From positions 1 through 64,000 of the forward strand of contig NZ_JAJQVM010000017.1 of the NCBI RefSeq assembly GCF_021234875.1: a DNA stretch of 64,000 nucleotides. Reading direction: 5' to 3'. The position numbers were made by a program, and so were the translations under genes. Numbering within the stretch: the first letter of the stretch is position 1; every line of letters starts with the position of its first letter. Below are positions 47,059 to 57,903 of this stretch, piece after piece. Below the pieces are notes generated by a model. The model ran no database searches. It saw nothing but the letters and a program-made list of their open reading frames with translations, and was not told the DNA's origin. This DNA is from Marinibactrum halimedae. GTDB lineage: Bacteria; Pseudomonadota; Gammaproteobacteria; Pseudomonadales; Cellvibrionaceae.

Positions 47059-48939
47059 ATGTCGCTAGAACATGATCCTTTCTTTGAATTGTCTTCTGAG
47101 CTGTTGTGTGAATTATCATCAGCTCAAGAGATCGTTAGGTTAAATAAGTCATGGCAGGCGGCTTTAGGGGTTGATAACCAAAGCCCCCAGGCAACCCTTT
47201 TTATTAGGTTCATTCATCCAGATGATCAAGCTCGGGTTCAAGAGGTATTGACGTTACTCTTTCAATGTGTGGGTCAACAGCGGTCTTTTTCGGCACGTAT
47301 CCGTTCAGCCTATGGGAATTATCGTTGGTTGGAATGTCGTGCTTATGCAGATGTGGTTTGTTCAAAATCGACGGTAAGTTCTAATTCAAAAGAGGCTATC
47401 CATGCCTACCTTGTGGCAACGGATGTGACCGAATTTATCCGTAAAGATTCTTACTTAGATAAGCTGAGTTTGGCAACGAATATGGGGTTCTGGGAAGTCG
47501 ACCTAGACACGAAAGAGCTGTACTGGAGTGAAATGGTTCATCGTATTCACGAGACCGACCCCAAAACTTATCACCCACGGTTAGAGGAGGGGTTAAGTTT
47601 TTATCATCCTGAATCCATCCCTATTTTAACGGAAGCGATTGATCGACAATTGCAAACAGGGGAAGCTTATGACTTGGAGTTACGTTTTATTACCGCGAAG
47701 GGAAATCATCGCTGGGTGCGGACCATGTCAAATTCGGAAACGCAAAATGGAAAGGCCGTTCGTTTGTACGGCTCTTTTGAAGATATTACCAAAAAAGTGG
47801 AAGAGTTGAGAGCCGTTGAGGCCTTGAAAGAGCGCTTAGAGCTTGCCTGTGAAGCCGGTAATATTGGTGTTTGGGATTTCGATGTACCTGCCAATCATTT
47901 AATTTGGGATGAGCGCATGTATGCCATTTATGGTGTCGATGCGAAGAGCACAGAAAAAACATATTCAATGTGGCAGACCTGTTTGCACCCCGACGACAAA
48001 GATCGAGCGGTGAATGAATATTATTTGGCATTGAAGGGGGAAAAAGAATTCTCAATTCGGTTTCGTATTATCACACCAGGCGGTGTTGTTCGTTACATTG
48101 CTGCCGGTGCAAGCGTCTTTCGTAATGGCAATGGTGAGCCCATTCGTATGTTAGGGGTCAACATGGATGTGACGGAAGAAGAGCAGTACAAGTCAGAGTT
48201 GCAACAACAGCGGCAATTGGCTGAAGAGATGAGTCAAGCCAAGTCTATTTTTATTTCTAATATGTCTCATGAATTACGGACGCCTTTAAACTCAATCATT
48301 GGTTTTTCTCAGCGTTTATTAAGAAGTCATCAGTCGCTGACAGGGCGTTTAGAAGAATCTTTGAAAATTATCAATAATAATGGCCATCATTTATTGCAGC
48401 TGATTAATGATATTTTAGATTTATCGAAAATAGATGCCAATAAGTTTGAATTGAAAAAAGAAAAAACCAATGTGACGATGATCGTACAAGAAGTGGTTGA
48501 AAGTTTTGCCGAGCATATAGAACAGAAATCATTAAAAGTGACAACAGAGCTAGACCCCTTCATCTATTGTATGGTTGATCCACTGCGCTTTAAGCAAATT
48601 GCGATTAACTTAATCAGTAATGCGATTAAATATACTGAGGCAGGTTTTGTAAAAGTCAGATTGAGTGAGGTTAGTTCGGGCATTACTCTTTCTATCTCCG
48701 ATTCTGGTATCGGAATTCAAGAACATGACCTTTCCCGTTTATTTCGACGTTTTGAACAATTTGATCAAAACAGTGAGTCTAAAGTGGGACATGGCACGGG
48801 GTTGGGTCTTGCGATTACGAATGAAATGGTTACGCTTCATGGAGGAAGCATATCGGTTGAATCGGAGTTTGGAAAAGGGAGTTGCTTCCGAGTTTATATT
48901 CCTCATACAAGCGAACAAGCTACTGACAAAAATCTCTGA
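47059..48939 (+). CDS. Soluble PAS-domain sensor histidine kinase
   Basis: 626 residues with no membrane helix. Three PAS-fold modules are visible by their PAC-like ends: about residues 10-130 (ending VATDVTEF), 130-248 (RFITAKGNHRWVRTM...GSFEDITKK) and 255-378 (GVWDFDVPANHLIWDERMYAIYG...GVNMDVTEE). The dimerisation helix has H404 (FISNMSHELRTPLNSI) and the ATPase domain has NLISNAIKYTEAG, ISDSGIGI and GTGLGLAITNEM. No receiver domain and no adjacent regulator gene are present, so the partner is unknown. The start codon has only a weak ribosome site. Confidence 0.92.
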   Translation: MSLEHDPFFELSSELLCELSSAQEIVRLNKSWQAALGVDNQSPQATLFIRFIHPDDQARVQEVLTLLFQCVGQQRSFSARIRSAYGNYRWLECRAYADVVCSKSTVSSNSKEAIHAYLVATDVTEFIRKDSYLDKLSLATNMGFWEVDLDTKELYWSEMVHRIHETDPKTYHPRLEEGLSFYHPESIPILTEAIDRQLQTGEAYDLELRFITAKGNHRWVRTMSNSETQNGKAVRLYGSFEDITKKVEELRAVEALKERLELACEAGNIGVWDFDVPANHLIWDERMYAIYGVDAKSTEKTYSMWQTCLHPDDKDRAVNEYYLALKGEKEFSIRFRIITPGGVVRYIAAGASVFRNGNGEPIRMLGVNMDVTEEEQYKSELQQQRQLAEEMSQAKSIFISNMSHELRTPLNSIIGFSQRLLRSHQSLTGRLEESLKIINNNGHHLLQLINDILDLSKIDANKFELKKEKTNVTMIVQEVVESFAEHIEQKSLKVTTELDPFIYCMVDPLRFKQIAINLISNAIKYTEAGFVKVRLSEVSSGITLSISDSGIGIQEHDLSRLFRRFEQFDQNSESKVGHGTGLGLAITNEMVTLHGGSISVESEFGKGSCFRVYIPHTSEQATDKNL

Positions 48940-49021
48940 TTATTGATTATTTCTGAGTGTTTTTTGCCCAGAAAAGTCTAAGGTGATAGCTTTTAAAGAC
49001 TATTGAACGTAGGGTTTTAAA

Positions 49022-49041
49022 AACGCTTTTCGAAAAGCGTT
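49022..49041. repeat. 20-bp perfect palindrome between kinase and hemB
   Basis: AACGCTTTTCGAAAAGCGTT. Without a T-run it is not a classical terminator; it may be an operator or a Rho-independent-like stem. Confidence 0.6.
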
Positions 49042-49080
49042 GTCAGAAAGCCCCCAGTAAAGCATTTATCATGAAAGTAA

Positions 49081-50085
<1,005 letters not shown>

Positions 50086-50104
50086 TAAGGCGAACGCTCG
50101 TAGA

Positions 50105-50148
50105 GTAAGCGTTGGTGAAGTTATTGTTGGTAAGTCATTGTTGGTTAA
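50105..50148. repeat. Three degenerate 14-15-bp repeats after hemB
   Basis: GTAAGCGTTGGTGAA, GTTATTGTTGGTAA and GTCATTGTTGGTTAA lie head to tail 20 bp after the hemB stop codon. Confidence 0.7.
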
Positions 50149-50187
50149 GCAATCATTGATGAAAAAACCTTTGTAGAATATTGGCGT

Positions 50188-51048
50188 TTATACGCTTGCA
50201 ATCTCTATGTTTCTTTCATGTTCAACTTTCGCTCCCTCGCTGATTTTTTCATCGGTGGGGGGGATGCCTATATCCTCTTCTTTCATGCCAGAGATACGTT
50301 GATAAAGCGATAAAAATTCCAAACTCACTTTGTGCTTAGGCGCCATAAATATCATTGGGGTGTGATCACGATGGGACTCTCGAATTTTGACCGATGTGGA
50401 AATGTAGGGCGTCAGAATCGGTAGCCCAGCGTTAGCCAATTCTTCTACCGATTCACTGGGCAAACGTGCCTGAGCGTTAAAGTGGTTAATGATAATGCCT
50501 TCTACTTGGAGGTTATCGTTGTGATCTTCTTTGACTTCTTCAATATTTTTAATTAAGTCGAACAGCGCATCTCGTGAAAAGACGTCGCAGTCAAAGGGAA
50601 TTAAACAGGCGTCGCAGGCAATCAAGGCAGACAGAGAGTAGAAGTTTAATACCGGTGGGGTATCTAAGTAGATTTCATCGTAAATTGGGGTCAATTTATG
50701 GAGAAATTCACGCAGTTTATAAATTTTATGTCTGGCTGAGAGCTTAGATTCGAGATCGATCAATTCGCTGCTGGCGGAAATCAGAAACAATTTCTCAAAG
50801 TCTGTTTTGCGAACGTAATCGTCAGGCTCAAAATCGCGAAAACAGTAGCTAATTTGTGATGAAAAAAATTCGGACATACCAACAATGTCATCGTTTCCAT
50901 CGTGACCGAGATAGCTCGTACTATTACCTTGTGGATCGAGATCCACGACGATGGTTTTTTTCCCGGAATGTGCCGCCACTGCCGCTAAGTTACACGTAAT
51001 GGTTGACTTCCCAACACCCCCTTTACGATTAAAGATCGCACGAATCAT
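50188..51048 (-). CDS. ParA/MinD-like ATPase, orphan
   Basis: 286 residues. Deviant Walker A KGGVGKSTI at the start (FNRKGGVGKST), Walker A' VVDLDPQGNSTSYLG, and the switch segment IYLDTPPVLNF. Chromosomal ParA proteins position cargo such as plasmids, chemotaxis arrays or polar proteins. There is no parB or centromere-like repeat next to it. The N-terminal helix usual in plasmid ParA Ib/Ia is missing. Similar orphan ParAs are common in pseudomonad-like genomes; the role is not determined here. Confidence 0.88.
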   Translation of the reverse strand: MIRAIFNRKGGVGKSTITCNLAAVAAHSGKKTIVVDLDPQGNSTSYLGHDGNDDIVGMSEFFSSQISYCFRDFEPDDYVRKTDFEKLFLISASSELIDLESKLSARHKIYKLREFLHKLTPIYDEIYLDTPPVLNFYSLSALIACDACLIPFDCDVFSRDALFDLIKNIEEVKEDHNDNLQVEGIIINHFNAQARLPSESVEELANAGLPILTPYISTSVKIRESHRDHTPMIFMAPKHKVSLEFLSLYQRISGMKEEDIGIPPTDEKISEGAKVEHERNIEIASV

Positions 51049-51297
51049 AGCTGGTCTCCGTCTTTACTGTTTTGTAATGATTAATTGCCCTTGTTTAAAT
51101 AATCAGTCGCGATGTGGTGGCACTGACAAGTTGGGTGCCTCTAAATTAGGTGCTTCGGCGGTGTAAGCACTTCTGTCGTTTCTCTTCTCTACCGTGTATT
51201 TGTCGTTTTATGTCTTATTGTTTATAGCTTAGTGCGCACGATTAAGAAGTGTGCATAAATTATTAACTAAATAGTTAGTTTTTTTGGTCTTAAAAAC

Positions 51298-51334
51298 AAA
51301 AAAGCCCGCCAGATTTAAGCCTAGCGGGCTTTTT
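51298..51334. terminator. Bidirectional intrinsic terminator after the cold-shock gene
   Basis: AAAAAAGCCCGC, 14-nt loop, GCGGGCTTTTT. It lies 22 bp beyond the stop codon of the minus-strand csp gene. Confidence 0.9.
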
Positions 51335-51355
51335 GAGAGTCGTTAACCAATCTGA

Positions 51356-51562
51356 TTAGATTGCAATAACATTCTCGGCTTGAGGGCCTTTCTTGCCATC
51401 AGTCACGGTCATTTCGACACGTTGACCTTCTGCAAGGGTCTTGAAGCCATCGCCAGAGATAGCGCTGAAATGAACGAAAACGTCTGCGCCATTTTCTTGA
51501 GAAATAAATCCGAAGCCTTTAGTTTCGTTGAACCACTTAACGGTACCGGTTGTTCTTGACAT
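51356..51562 (-). CDS. Cold-shock domain protein (CspA family)
   Basis: 68 residues, OB-fold with both RNA-binding motifs KGFGFI and DVFVHF. It should act as a single-strand RNA/DNA chaperone. A ribosome site GGAGA precedes ATG by seven bases. The roughly 200-bp AT-variable region upstream could be a structured 5' leader as in cold-induced csp genes. It is monocistronic, followed by a strong terminator. Confidence 0.97.
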   Translation of the reverse strand: MSRTTGTVKWFNETKGFGFISQENGADVFVHFSAISGDGFKTLAEGQRVEMTVTDGKKGPQAENVIAI

Positions 51563-52318
51563 GGAGATTATCCTGTAACTGTATTTGTTTTGCCCTAAGG
51601 CGTTGGTGCTGGTTTTAAATACGGCTTATCGTTAACACAGGACGTGGCACTGCTTCCCCGATGCATGGCACGGCTAAGCGAGGTGTAACGTGTTGCAGTA
51701 TTACAAAGCTTGACCGAAATTTAAACACAACGCGACTACTTTATTGCTAAGTCCGGCTATAAACAAGTGAAATCTTTATTTTTTCGAGACTAAAGTGAAA
51801 ATTTCGTTCACAAGCGCTCTATTTGGTACAAAAAGTGCTCTTTACTGAAAAAATGTTGTTTTAGGCGATCAATTTTATCCCTTTTTTGGTATTCATTCTT
51901 TTAAATACGGTTTTTCTGAATTGAGTGCCCAAGGTTTGTGGCTAGATGGCCATCCTCCCGAAATGATCACTTTGAGTACACGGGTTTGTTCTGTGGTGCA
52001 CCGGCAGACGCTTTTCATAAGATTAGCGGTGGTGTCTGCTTGATGATTATCGTCGTGGTCTTTTGTGGTGTTTGTACTGTGAAACGTTTGAGATGACATA
52101 AGGTGTGTTTTGAGTGCAGTGTTGGCCTCTTGTTGACCTGATTGCCTTCTTATTGAGCTGTGAACTGAGCAAGATATTCACTAGGAAAATATTCGGTAGC
52201 TTTGAAACCCGCAAGCAATCAAAATAAGATCCTTCAAGATGCTGAGTCGCTTGGAATAGCCTTTTTATAAACGATTCCAATCACTCATGTAACCAATAAA
52301 AACTATGTAGGCGTTTTT
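51563..52318. other. csp-alanine symporter divergent spacer
   Basis: About 755 bp. A plausible minus-strand promoter TTGTTT-17-TAAAGT lies near 51745-51775, about 200 nt upstream of csp, implying a long leader. Small frames at 51893-52099 and 52047-52280 (minus) have no ribosome sites and look accidental. Confidence 0.45.
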
Positions 52319-53845
52319 ATGCAAGATGCAGTAAATTTTTTGAACGGTATTATTTGGAGCCCGGCATTGGTTTATCTGTGCTTGGGGGCGGGTTTATTTT
52401 TCTCGGTGTTAACGCGCTTTGTCCAAGTGCGTCATTTCAAAGAAATGTTACGCCTCATTGGATCTTCTCAAAGTTCCAGTGCGGGGGTATCGTCATTTCA
52501 GGCATTAACGATTTCCCTCTCCGGTCGTGTTGGTACGGGTAATATTGCAGGTGTGGCAGCCGCCATCGGATTTGGTGGGCCCGGTGCAATCTTTTGGATG
52601 TGGGTGGTGGCGTTTTTAGGAGCGGCGACCTCTTACATTGAGTGTACGCTTGGTCAAATCTACAAAGAAAATCACGAAGGGCAATATCGTGGTGGCCCTG
52701 CTTACTACATTGAGAAAGCCATGGGGCAGAAGTGGTATGCCTGGGTATTTGCTATTGCAACCATTATTGCAACGGGTTTGTTATTGCCTGGTGCTCAGTC
52801 CAATAGTATCGGTAATGCTGTAGAGCTGGCCTTTGGAGCGAGTACCAATGGCGGTGATATTAGTACTGCTAAGTTGGTTGCGGCTACCGGTATTGTGATT
52901 GCGCTCTCGTGCATCATTTTTGGTGGTGTTAAACGCATCGCTAATTTCACTCAAATTGTTGTGCCGTTTATGGCGGTAAGTTACATCATCGTTGCTTTTG
53001 TCATTATCGGTTTAAATATCGATAAATTGCCTGGTATTGTTGCGATGATTTTCAATGATGCTTTTACCCCTATGGCGGGCTTCGGTGCGGCGATTGGTTG
53101 GGGAGTGAAGCGTGGGGTTTATTCTAACGAAGCGGGTCAGGGCATGGGGCCGCAGTCCAGTGCTGCCGCTGAAGTGGATCATCCTGCGCAGCAGGGGCTA
53201 GTGCAGGCTTTTGCGGTTTATGTGGATACGTTGTTTGTTTGTACTGCTACAGCATTCATGATTCTGATCGTTGGAACCTATAATGTGCAAGGGGGCGGAG
53301 AAGGTGTTTGGCTGGTTCAAAACCTAGACCCATCGGTGGCTGCTAATAGCCCTGCCTTTACTCAGTTTGCTATTGAAAGTGTTTTTCCAGGTTTGGGAAC
53401 CATCTTTGTTGCCATCGCTTTAACCTTCTTTTCATTCACTACGATTTTGGCGTATTACTATATCGCTGAAACGAACGTGACCTACCTACAACGTTCTATT
53501 AAAGTTCCAGGCTTAACGTTATTGCTTAAAGTGGGTTTGATTGGCTCTACATTCTATGGGGCTGTTAAAACCGCTAATCTGGCCTGGGGACTTGGTGACA
53601 TTGGTGTTGGTTTAATGGCTTGGCTTAACATCATTGGCATTATCATTATTTTCTTCATGGCAAAGCCCGCTATCAAAGCGCTTAAAGACTATGAATCTCA
53701 GCAGCGTTCAGGAAAAGACAGGTATTCCTTTGATCCTAAGAAGTTGGGTATTAGCAATGCAGATTTTTGGGAGCATCGTAATGCTTCTGCTCATGCTGCA
53801 GGTGAAAAATTAAAGACGAGTGAATTAGAAAAAGTAAACTCTTGA
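52319..53845 (+). CDS. Alanine/glycine:cation symporter (AGCS family)
   Basis: 508 residues with about eleven membrane helices. AGCS motifs: SSFQALTISLSGRVGTGNIAGVAAAI near residue 57, FWMWVVAFLGAATSYIECTLGQIYK, GGPAYYIEKAMG, and GWGVKRGVYSNEAGQGMGPQSSAAAE. It should import alanine or glycine with sodium. No riboswitch was recognised upstream. It stands alone. Confidence 0.94.
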   Translation: MQDAVNFLNGIIWSPALVYLCLGAGLFFSVLTRFVQVRHFKEMLRLIGSSQSSSAGVSSFQALTISLSGRVGTGNIAGVAAAIGFGGPGAIFWMWVVAFLGAATSYIECTLGQIYKENHEGQYRGGPAYYIEKAMGQKWYAWVFAIATIIATGLLLPGAQSNSIGNAVELAFGASTNGGDISTAKLVAATGIVIALSCIIFGGVKRIANFTQIVVPFMAVSYIIVAFVIIGLNIDKLPGIVAMIFNDAFTPMAGFGAAIGWGVKRGVYSNEAGQGMGPQSSAAAEVDHPAQQGLVQAFAVYVDTLFVCTATAFMILIVGTYNVQGGGEGVWLVQNLDPSVAANSPAFTQFAIESVFPGLGTIFVAIALTFFSFTTILAYYYIAETNVTYLQRSIKVPGLTLLLKVGLIGSTFYGAVKTANLAWGLGDIGVGLMAWLNIIGIIIIFFMAKPAIKALKDYESQQRSGKDRYSFDPKKLGISNADFWEHRNASAHAAGEKLKTSELEKVNS

Positions 53846-53912
53846 TTCAGGCAGTTTTGTAAGAAAGAGTCGATCTAAATAAAAATATTATAAAGTAGTT
53901 AGGAGAGAGGGT

Positions 53913-55322
53913 ATGGGAATAAATAAGTTTCTAATTGGAGCGGCGTTGTATTCATTTGCCACTTTGGTTGGAGCGCAAGCGATTGATGAAAAGACGAAGG
54001 CCATCGCTAATGACTTAATGGATAAGGCGTCACAATCACAGGCGTACTCTATAGTGGAGTCTTTAACGACGGAAGTCGGGCCCAGATTAGCGGGCAGTGA
54101 AGCAGAAGCCAGAGCGAGGGATTGGGCGGTTAAGAAATTCAAGAAAATGGGGTTTAAAAATGTTCGAGTGGATCCGTTTGATGTTCCTTGGTGGGAGCGT
54201 CAGGTTGAATCCGCTGAGATAGTGTCTCCCTTTCCTCAGCCCTTATATGTCACTGCTCTCGGCGGTAGTGTGTCTACACCTGATGGTGGTGTAACCGGAG
54301 AGGTAGCGATTTTTCCCAATCTGGCAGCCTTGAAAGCCGTTAAAGATGGTGGTCTTAAAGGAAAAGTCGTATTCATCGATGAGTTGATGACTCGTACACA
54401 AGATGGCTCAGGTTACCGTGTTGCCGTAGCTAAGCGTCGTGAAACAGCCTATGAAAGTGCAAGGGTGGGTGCTGTGGGGGCGCTCATTCGCTCTGTAGGA
54501 ACCAATGCGCAACGATTCCCTCATACAGGGCAAATGCGTAGTGGTGAAAATCGTACCGAACCGAGTGTGCCTACCGCTGCACTATCGGCTCCGGATGCTG
54601 ATCAGTTGGTTCGTGTTGCCTCACGAGGCAAACCCGTTAAAGTCAAAATGACCATCAAAACCGAGTCTCGGCCCCGCGCACAGTCTGGAAACGTCATTGC
54701 AGAAATTCCGGGGCGTACAAAACCGGAAGAAATTGTATTGATTGGGGCCCATCTGGATTCCTGGGATTTGGGTACGGGTGCTGTAGACGACGGTGCTGGC
54801 GTAGGCATCGTCATGGGAGCAGCGAAGTTATTGATGGACAATGTGAGAAAAGCCCCTGATCGTACCATTCGAGTGGTTTTGTTTGGCTCTGAAGAAGTGG
54901 GGCTTGTTGGGGCACGGGCGTACGCTAAGCAGCATAAAGCGGAGCTTAAAAATCATGTGCTGATTGCTGAATCTGATTTTGGTGCTGGGAAAATCTGGCG
55001 TTTTGACAGTCGTGTTGGCCAGGGGGGGCTTGAGGCGATTGCACAAATGCAGGCTGTTTTAGCACCACTGGGTATTGCGCCTGGCAGTAATCAGGCCAGT
55101 GGTGGGCCAGATATGATTCCAATGCGTGAGGCGGGGGTACCTGTTGTGGGTTTGATGCAAAATGGGTGGGATTATTTTGATCTTCATCATACTCCCAATG
55201 ATACGCTCGATAAAATTAACCCCGATGAGCTGAATCAGAATGTGGCAGCCTATGCAGCTTTTATCTACATGGCCGCCATGGCCGATACGCGTTTTGATCG
55301 AGATGAGGCAAGTTTTGATTAA
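53913..55322 (+). CDS. Exported M28-family zinc peptidase
   Basis: 469 residues. A signal peptide is likely (FLIGAALYSFATLVGAQA). The PA-like insertion covers about residues 95-240, and the M28 catalytic domain has the zinc ligands in IGAHLDSWDLGTGAVDDGAG, the general-base Glu in FGSEEVGLVGARAYA, Asp in AESDFGAG and His in DLHHTPNDTLDKI. It is probably a periplasmic or outer-membrane aminopeptidase or carboxypeptidase. It is followed by a terminator. Confidence 0.92.
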   Translation: MGINKFLIGAALYSFATLVGAQAIDEKTKAIANDLMDKASQSQAYSIVESLTTEVGPRLAGSEAEARARDWAVKKFKKMGFKNVRVDPFDVPWWERQVESAEIVSPFPQPLYVTALGGSVSTPDGGVTGEVAIFPNLAALKAVKDGGLKGKVVFIDELMTRTQDGSGYRVAVAKRRETAYESARVGAVGALIRSVGTNAQRFPHTGQMRSGENRTEPSVPTAALSAPDADQLVRVASRGKPVKVKMTIKTESRPRAQSGNVIAEIPGRTKPEEIVLIGAHLDSWDLGTGAVDDGAGVGIVMGAAKLLMDNVRKAPDRTIRVVLFGSEEVGLVGARAYAKQHKAELKNHVLIAESDFGAGKIWRFDSRVGQGGLEAIAQMQAVLAPLGIAPGSNQASGGPDMIPMREAGVPVVGLMQNGWDYFDLHHTPNDTLDKINPDELNQNVAAYAAFIYMAAMADTRFDRDEASFD

Positions 55323-55367
55323 TAGGCTTTGAGCTTTTCTGTCTTATACAGGCATCTTTAAATACAT

Positions 55368-55398
55368 AAAAAGCCAGGGGTTATCCTCTGGCTTTTTT
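55368..55398 (+). terminator. Intrinsic terminator after the M28 peptidase
   Basis: AAAAAGCCAGGGG-TTAT-CCTCTGGCTTTTTT, a 9-bp stem with one G-U pair and runs on both sides. Confidence 0.88.
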
Positions 55399-55623
55399 AT
55401 TGGGATTGGAGAATGTGAGTGCGGGTCAATGTGTGCTTTCGTCAAGGTTAGTGCTTGAAAATCTTGTGAGGCGAAAAGAAGGTGTTTCATTACCCTACCC
55501 TTAGGTACTTTCAGTAGCATTCTATCGGTGGCAGCTCTGATGGTTTTATTCAATACTAAAGAAATACGTCATCCATATATTTGATATTTTAGAATTTTAT
55601 CCAGATTTAACGCGAGATTCTGT

Positions 55624-56553
55624 ATGCGCTACCGATACACTGCGATTATTCTATGTATTGTAATAACACTTTTAGAATTAGTGTATTGGTTTAGTTTGGA
55701 CTTTAAATTCAAGGTGGACCTTTCATGGACTGATATCATCAGTGAGTCGTTTATTTTACTGTTTAATATCGTCTTGATTGTTGTCATTCTGCGAGCTCGG
55801 TTGTCTGATTTAGTCTTTTGGCCGTTATTTCTAGGATTTGTTTTATTGTTTTTTTCAGGTGTTCCAGATCTTATTGATGAAATTACTCAGATAGATTCAT
55901 TATTTCTAAGTGCACAGGAAAATATCGGTTACATTTTAGGGATGTTGATGATGACCTTGGGGTTTTACCTGTGGGGGGAAGAATACCGTTTGGCCAATCA
56001 TCGCTTGTTGCAGAGCGAAAAAAAATACAAACAACTCAGTATCACTGACTCTTTAACGGGGCTATATAATAGTGGATATTTCTTTAATGTGCTGTCGAGC
56101 GAAATCGCTTTGGCTCGTCGCTATCAATTATCTTTAAGCCTGATTGTGATGGATATTGATGATTTTAAAAGTCACAATGACCGCTATGGGCATATTGAAG
56201 GTGATAAAGTTATTGCGGCAATGGGGCATGAAATTAAAGCCGTGTTGCGTGAAATAGATAAACCCTTTCGATATGGCGGTGAAGAATTTGTAATTCTTTT
56301 ACCCAGAACCAATCTTTATACCACTTATACAATTGCAGAGCGAATACGAAAAGCCGTATTAGCCATTGAATTTGAGCCCAAGCCAGGAGAGGTAGTAAAA
56401 AAAAGTGTGAGTATTGGTGTGGCAGAGCTGACGGAAGAAGATTTACCGCAATTGTTGGTAGCAAGAGCGGATGCTGCTATGTATTTGGCCAAACGGCAGG
56501 GTAAAAATCGGGTGGTTTCTCTAACGTCAGAAGAGCATATGCAAATAGCATAA
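55624..56553 (+). CDS. Membrane diguanylate cyclase (GGDEF)
   Basis: 309 residues. About four membrane helices (residues 5-25, 42-58, 66-80 and 103-120) precede a GGDEF domain with SITDSLTGLYN, MDIDDFKSHND and the active-site RYGGEEFVILL. The inhibitory site REID is five residues before GGEEF. It should make cyclic di-GMP under feedback control. The input signal is unknown. It is followed by a second, degenerate GGDEF gene about 290 bp on. Confidence 0.92.
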   Translation: MRYRYTAIILCIVITLLELVYWFSLDFKFKVDLSWTDIISESFILLFNIVLIVVILRARLSDLVFWPLFLGFVLLFFSGVPDLIDEITQIDSLFLSAQENIGYILGMLMMTLGFYLWGEEYRLANHRLLQSEKKYKQLSITDSLTGLYNSGYFFNVLSSEIALARRYQLSLSLIVMDIDDFKSHNDRYGHIEGDKVIAAMGHEIKAVLREIDKPFRYGGEEFVILLPRTNLYTTYTIAERIRKAVLAIEFEPKPGEVVKKSVSIGVAELTEEDLPQLLVARADAAMYLAKRQGKNRVVSLTSEEHMQIA

Positions 56554-56844
56554 TAATTTTAGAAGTTAAAAAAATTATTTTAATTTATTTTTGGGCGGAT
56601 ATTAATCTGAAATGCTTTCAAATTAATTGAGGATCTTCCTTTGCTCTAAAGTCATATGGATTACACTTTTTGTGGCTAGCACTGAACGGCAGTAGGAAGG
56701 ATTCACAGGTAGGTTACCAATGATAGATGGGTGAAATGTTATGGGTGGATTGAAAGGTTGTGAATTGACCATGAATGGCAGATAGTTACTGCTATACTCT
56801 TGAAGGAAAATAAACGCAGTATTGGTGCATGCAAGGAGGTGCAT

Positions 56845-57903
56845 ATGCAACCCTCGGTACCGGAACACACAAAGCCTTCTCACCTTAAATCAAGTTTACC
56901 CCTTACCTCTCGTAAGGTGGGTGCCTCGACGCCATCTTTAATTACCACCCTTGAAAGGCACTATGGGCCGGATGCTGGAAAAGTGCTGGATCAATTCATC
57001 GTAAAAAGTTTGGACGGGTATGCCTTTTACGATACGAATGACACTCTGGTTTTTTGCAATCCAGCATTTGCGCATGTCTTTAAGAAGCCTCAAAATACGA
57101 CGGTGGGTTTGACATTTAGTGAGCTTATGCGCGCCTCTTTTTTGGATGAACATGGCCTTAAGCTGGATAACCTTAGTGTAGACGAATGGCTTGAGTTTTC
57201 TCACAAGAGTCGTCGTAGTAGACCCTTTCGGTGGTATGAGCTGCAATTTAAGGATGACCGTTGTTATTTAGTATCGGAGCAAACTCATGCTGATGGATGT
57301 GTTTTGATTCAATTGAAAGACATTTCTCAGCATAAGAACCGAGAGAAGCATATGGGGTATGAGCTTCGTAAATTATCGCAGTTGTCTATGGTTGATGATT
57401 TAACACGCTTACCCAATATTAATGCGTTTTCGACAGATGTAGAAGCAGAGCTTAACCGTTGTACAAGGGCGAAAGTACCGGCTTGCTTGGCACTATTTGA
57501 GTTGAATGATTTCTCACGCATTGTCGACAAGCATGGTCGGGGTGGTGGGGATGCTGTTCTGGTATTAATTGGGCAACTTCTTCAAGACCATATTCGTCCC
57601 TATGATATCTTGGCTCGCGTGGGAGATACTCGCTTTGGCCTATTCTTAGCTGAAGTTGATCTGCCGTTGGGCCGTGTTATTGTTGCACGTTTGCAACATG
57701 CTCTTGATCAGGAAACATTGGTGTCTCATACGGATCGTGTTCAGTTCGGTGTTTCTTCCGGTATTGCTGATGGCGGTGTGAATTCAACATTTGAATCATT
57801 ATTTGGCAATGCCTTGAATGATATTAAAAAAGCTCAAGCCTCCCACGGTCGTGAGATTGGTTATCATGATGCCATGGCCTCTTACTATCGCCCCCTATTT
57901 TAG
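56845..57903 (+). CDS. PAS protein with degenerate GGDEF domain, I-site kept
   Basis: 352 residues from ATG 56845, chosen for AGGAGG upstream. A PAS-like domain covers about 50-165 (LDGYAFYDTNDTLVFCNPAFAHVF...IQLKDISQHK). The GGDEF domain (175-352) has lost catalysis: the first metal Asp segment reads FELNDF, and the signature reads VGDTRF (residues 259-264) instead of GGDEF. Yet the inhibitory c-di-GMP site RPYD (251-254) stands at its proper five-residue distance. This suggests a c-di-GMP receptor rather than an enzyme. The neighbour at 55624 is an apparently active cyclase. Confidence 0.85.
   Translation: MQPSVPEHTKPSHLKSSLPLTSRKVGASTPSLITTLERHYGPDAGKVLDQFIVKSLDGYAFYDTNDTLVFCNPAFAHVFKKPQNTTVGLTFSELMRASFLDEHGLKLDNLSVDEWLEFSHKSRRSRPFRWYELQFKDDRCYLVSEQTHADGCVLIQLKDISQHKNREKHMGYELRKLSQLSMVDDLTRLPNINAFSTDVEAELNRCTRAKVPACLALFELNDFSRIVDKHGRGGGDAVLVLIGQLLQDHIRPYDILARVGDTRFGLFLAEVDLPLGRVIVARLQHALDQETLVSHTDRVQFGVSSGIADGGVNSTFESLFGNALNDIKKAQASHGREIGYHDAMASYYRPLF

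Noticed and set aside
51893-52099. 68-residue minus-strand open frame in the csp-symporter spacer
   Set aside because: There is no ribosome site and no recognisable motif; composition looks random.
52100-52318. Glycine riboswitch ahead of the alanine/glycine symporter
   Set aside because: I could not find the conserved core or tandem aptamer arrangement.
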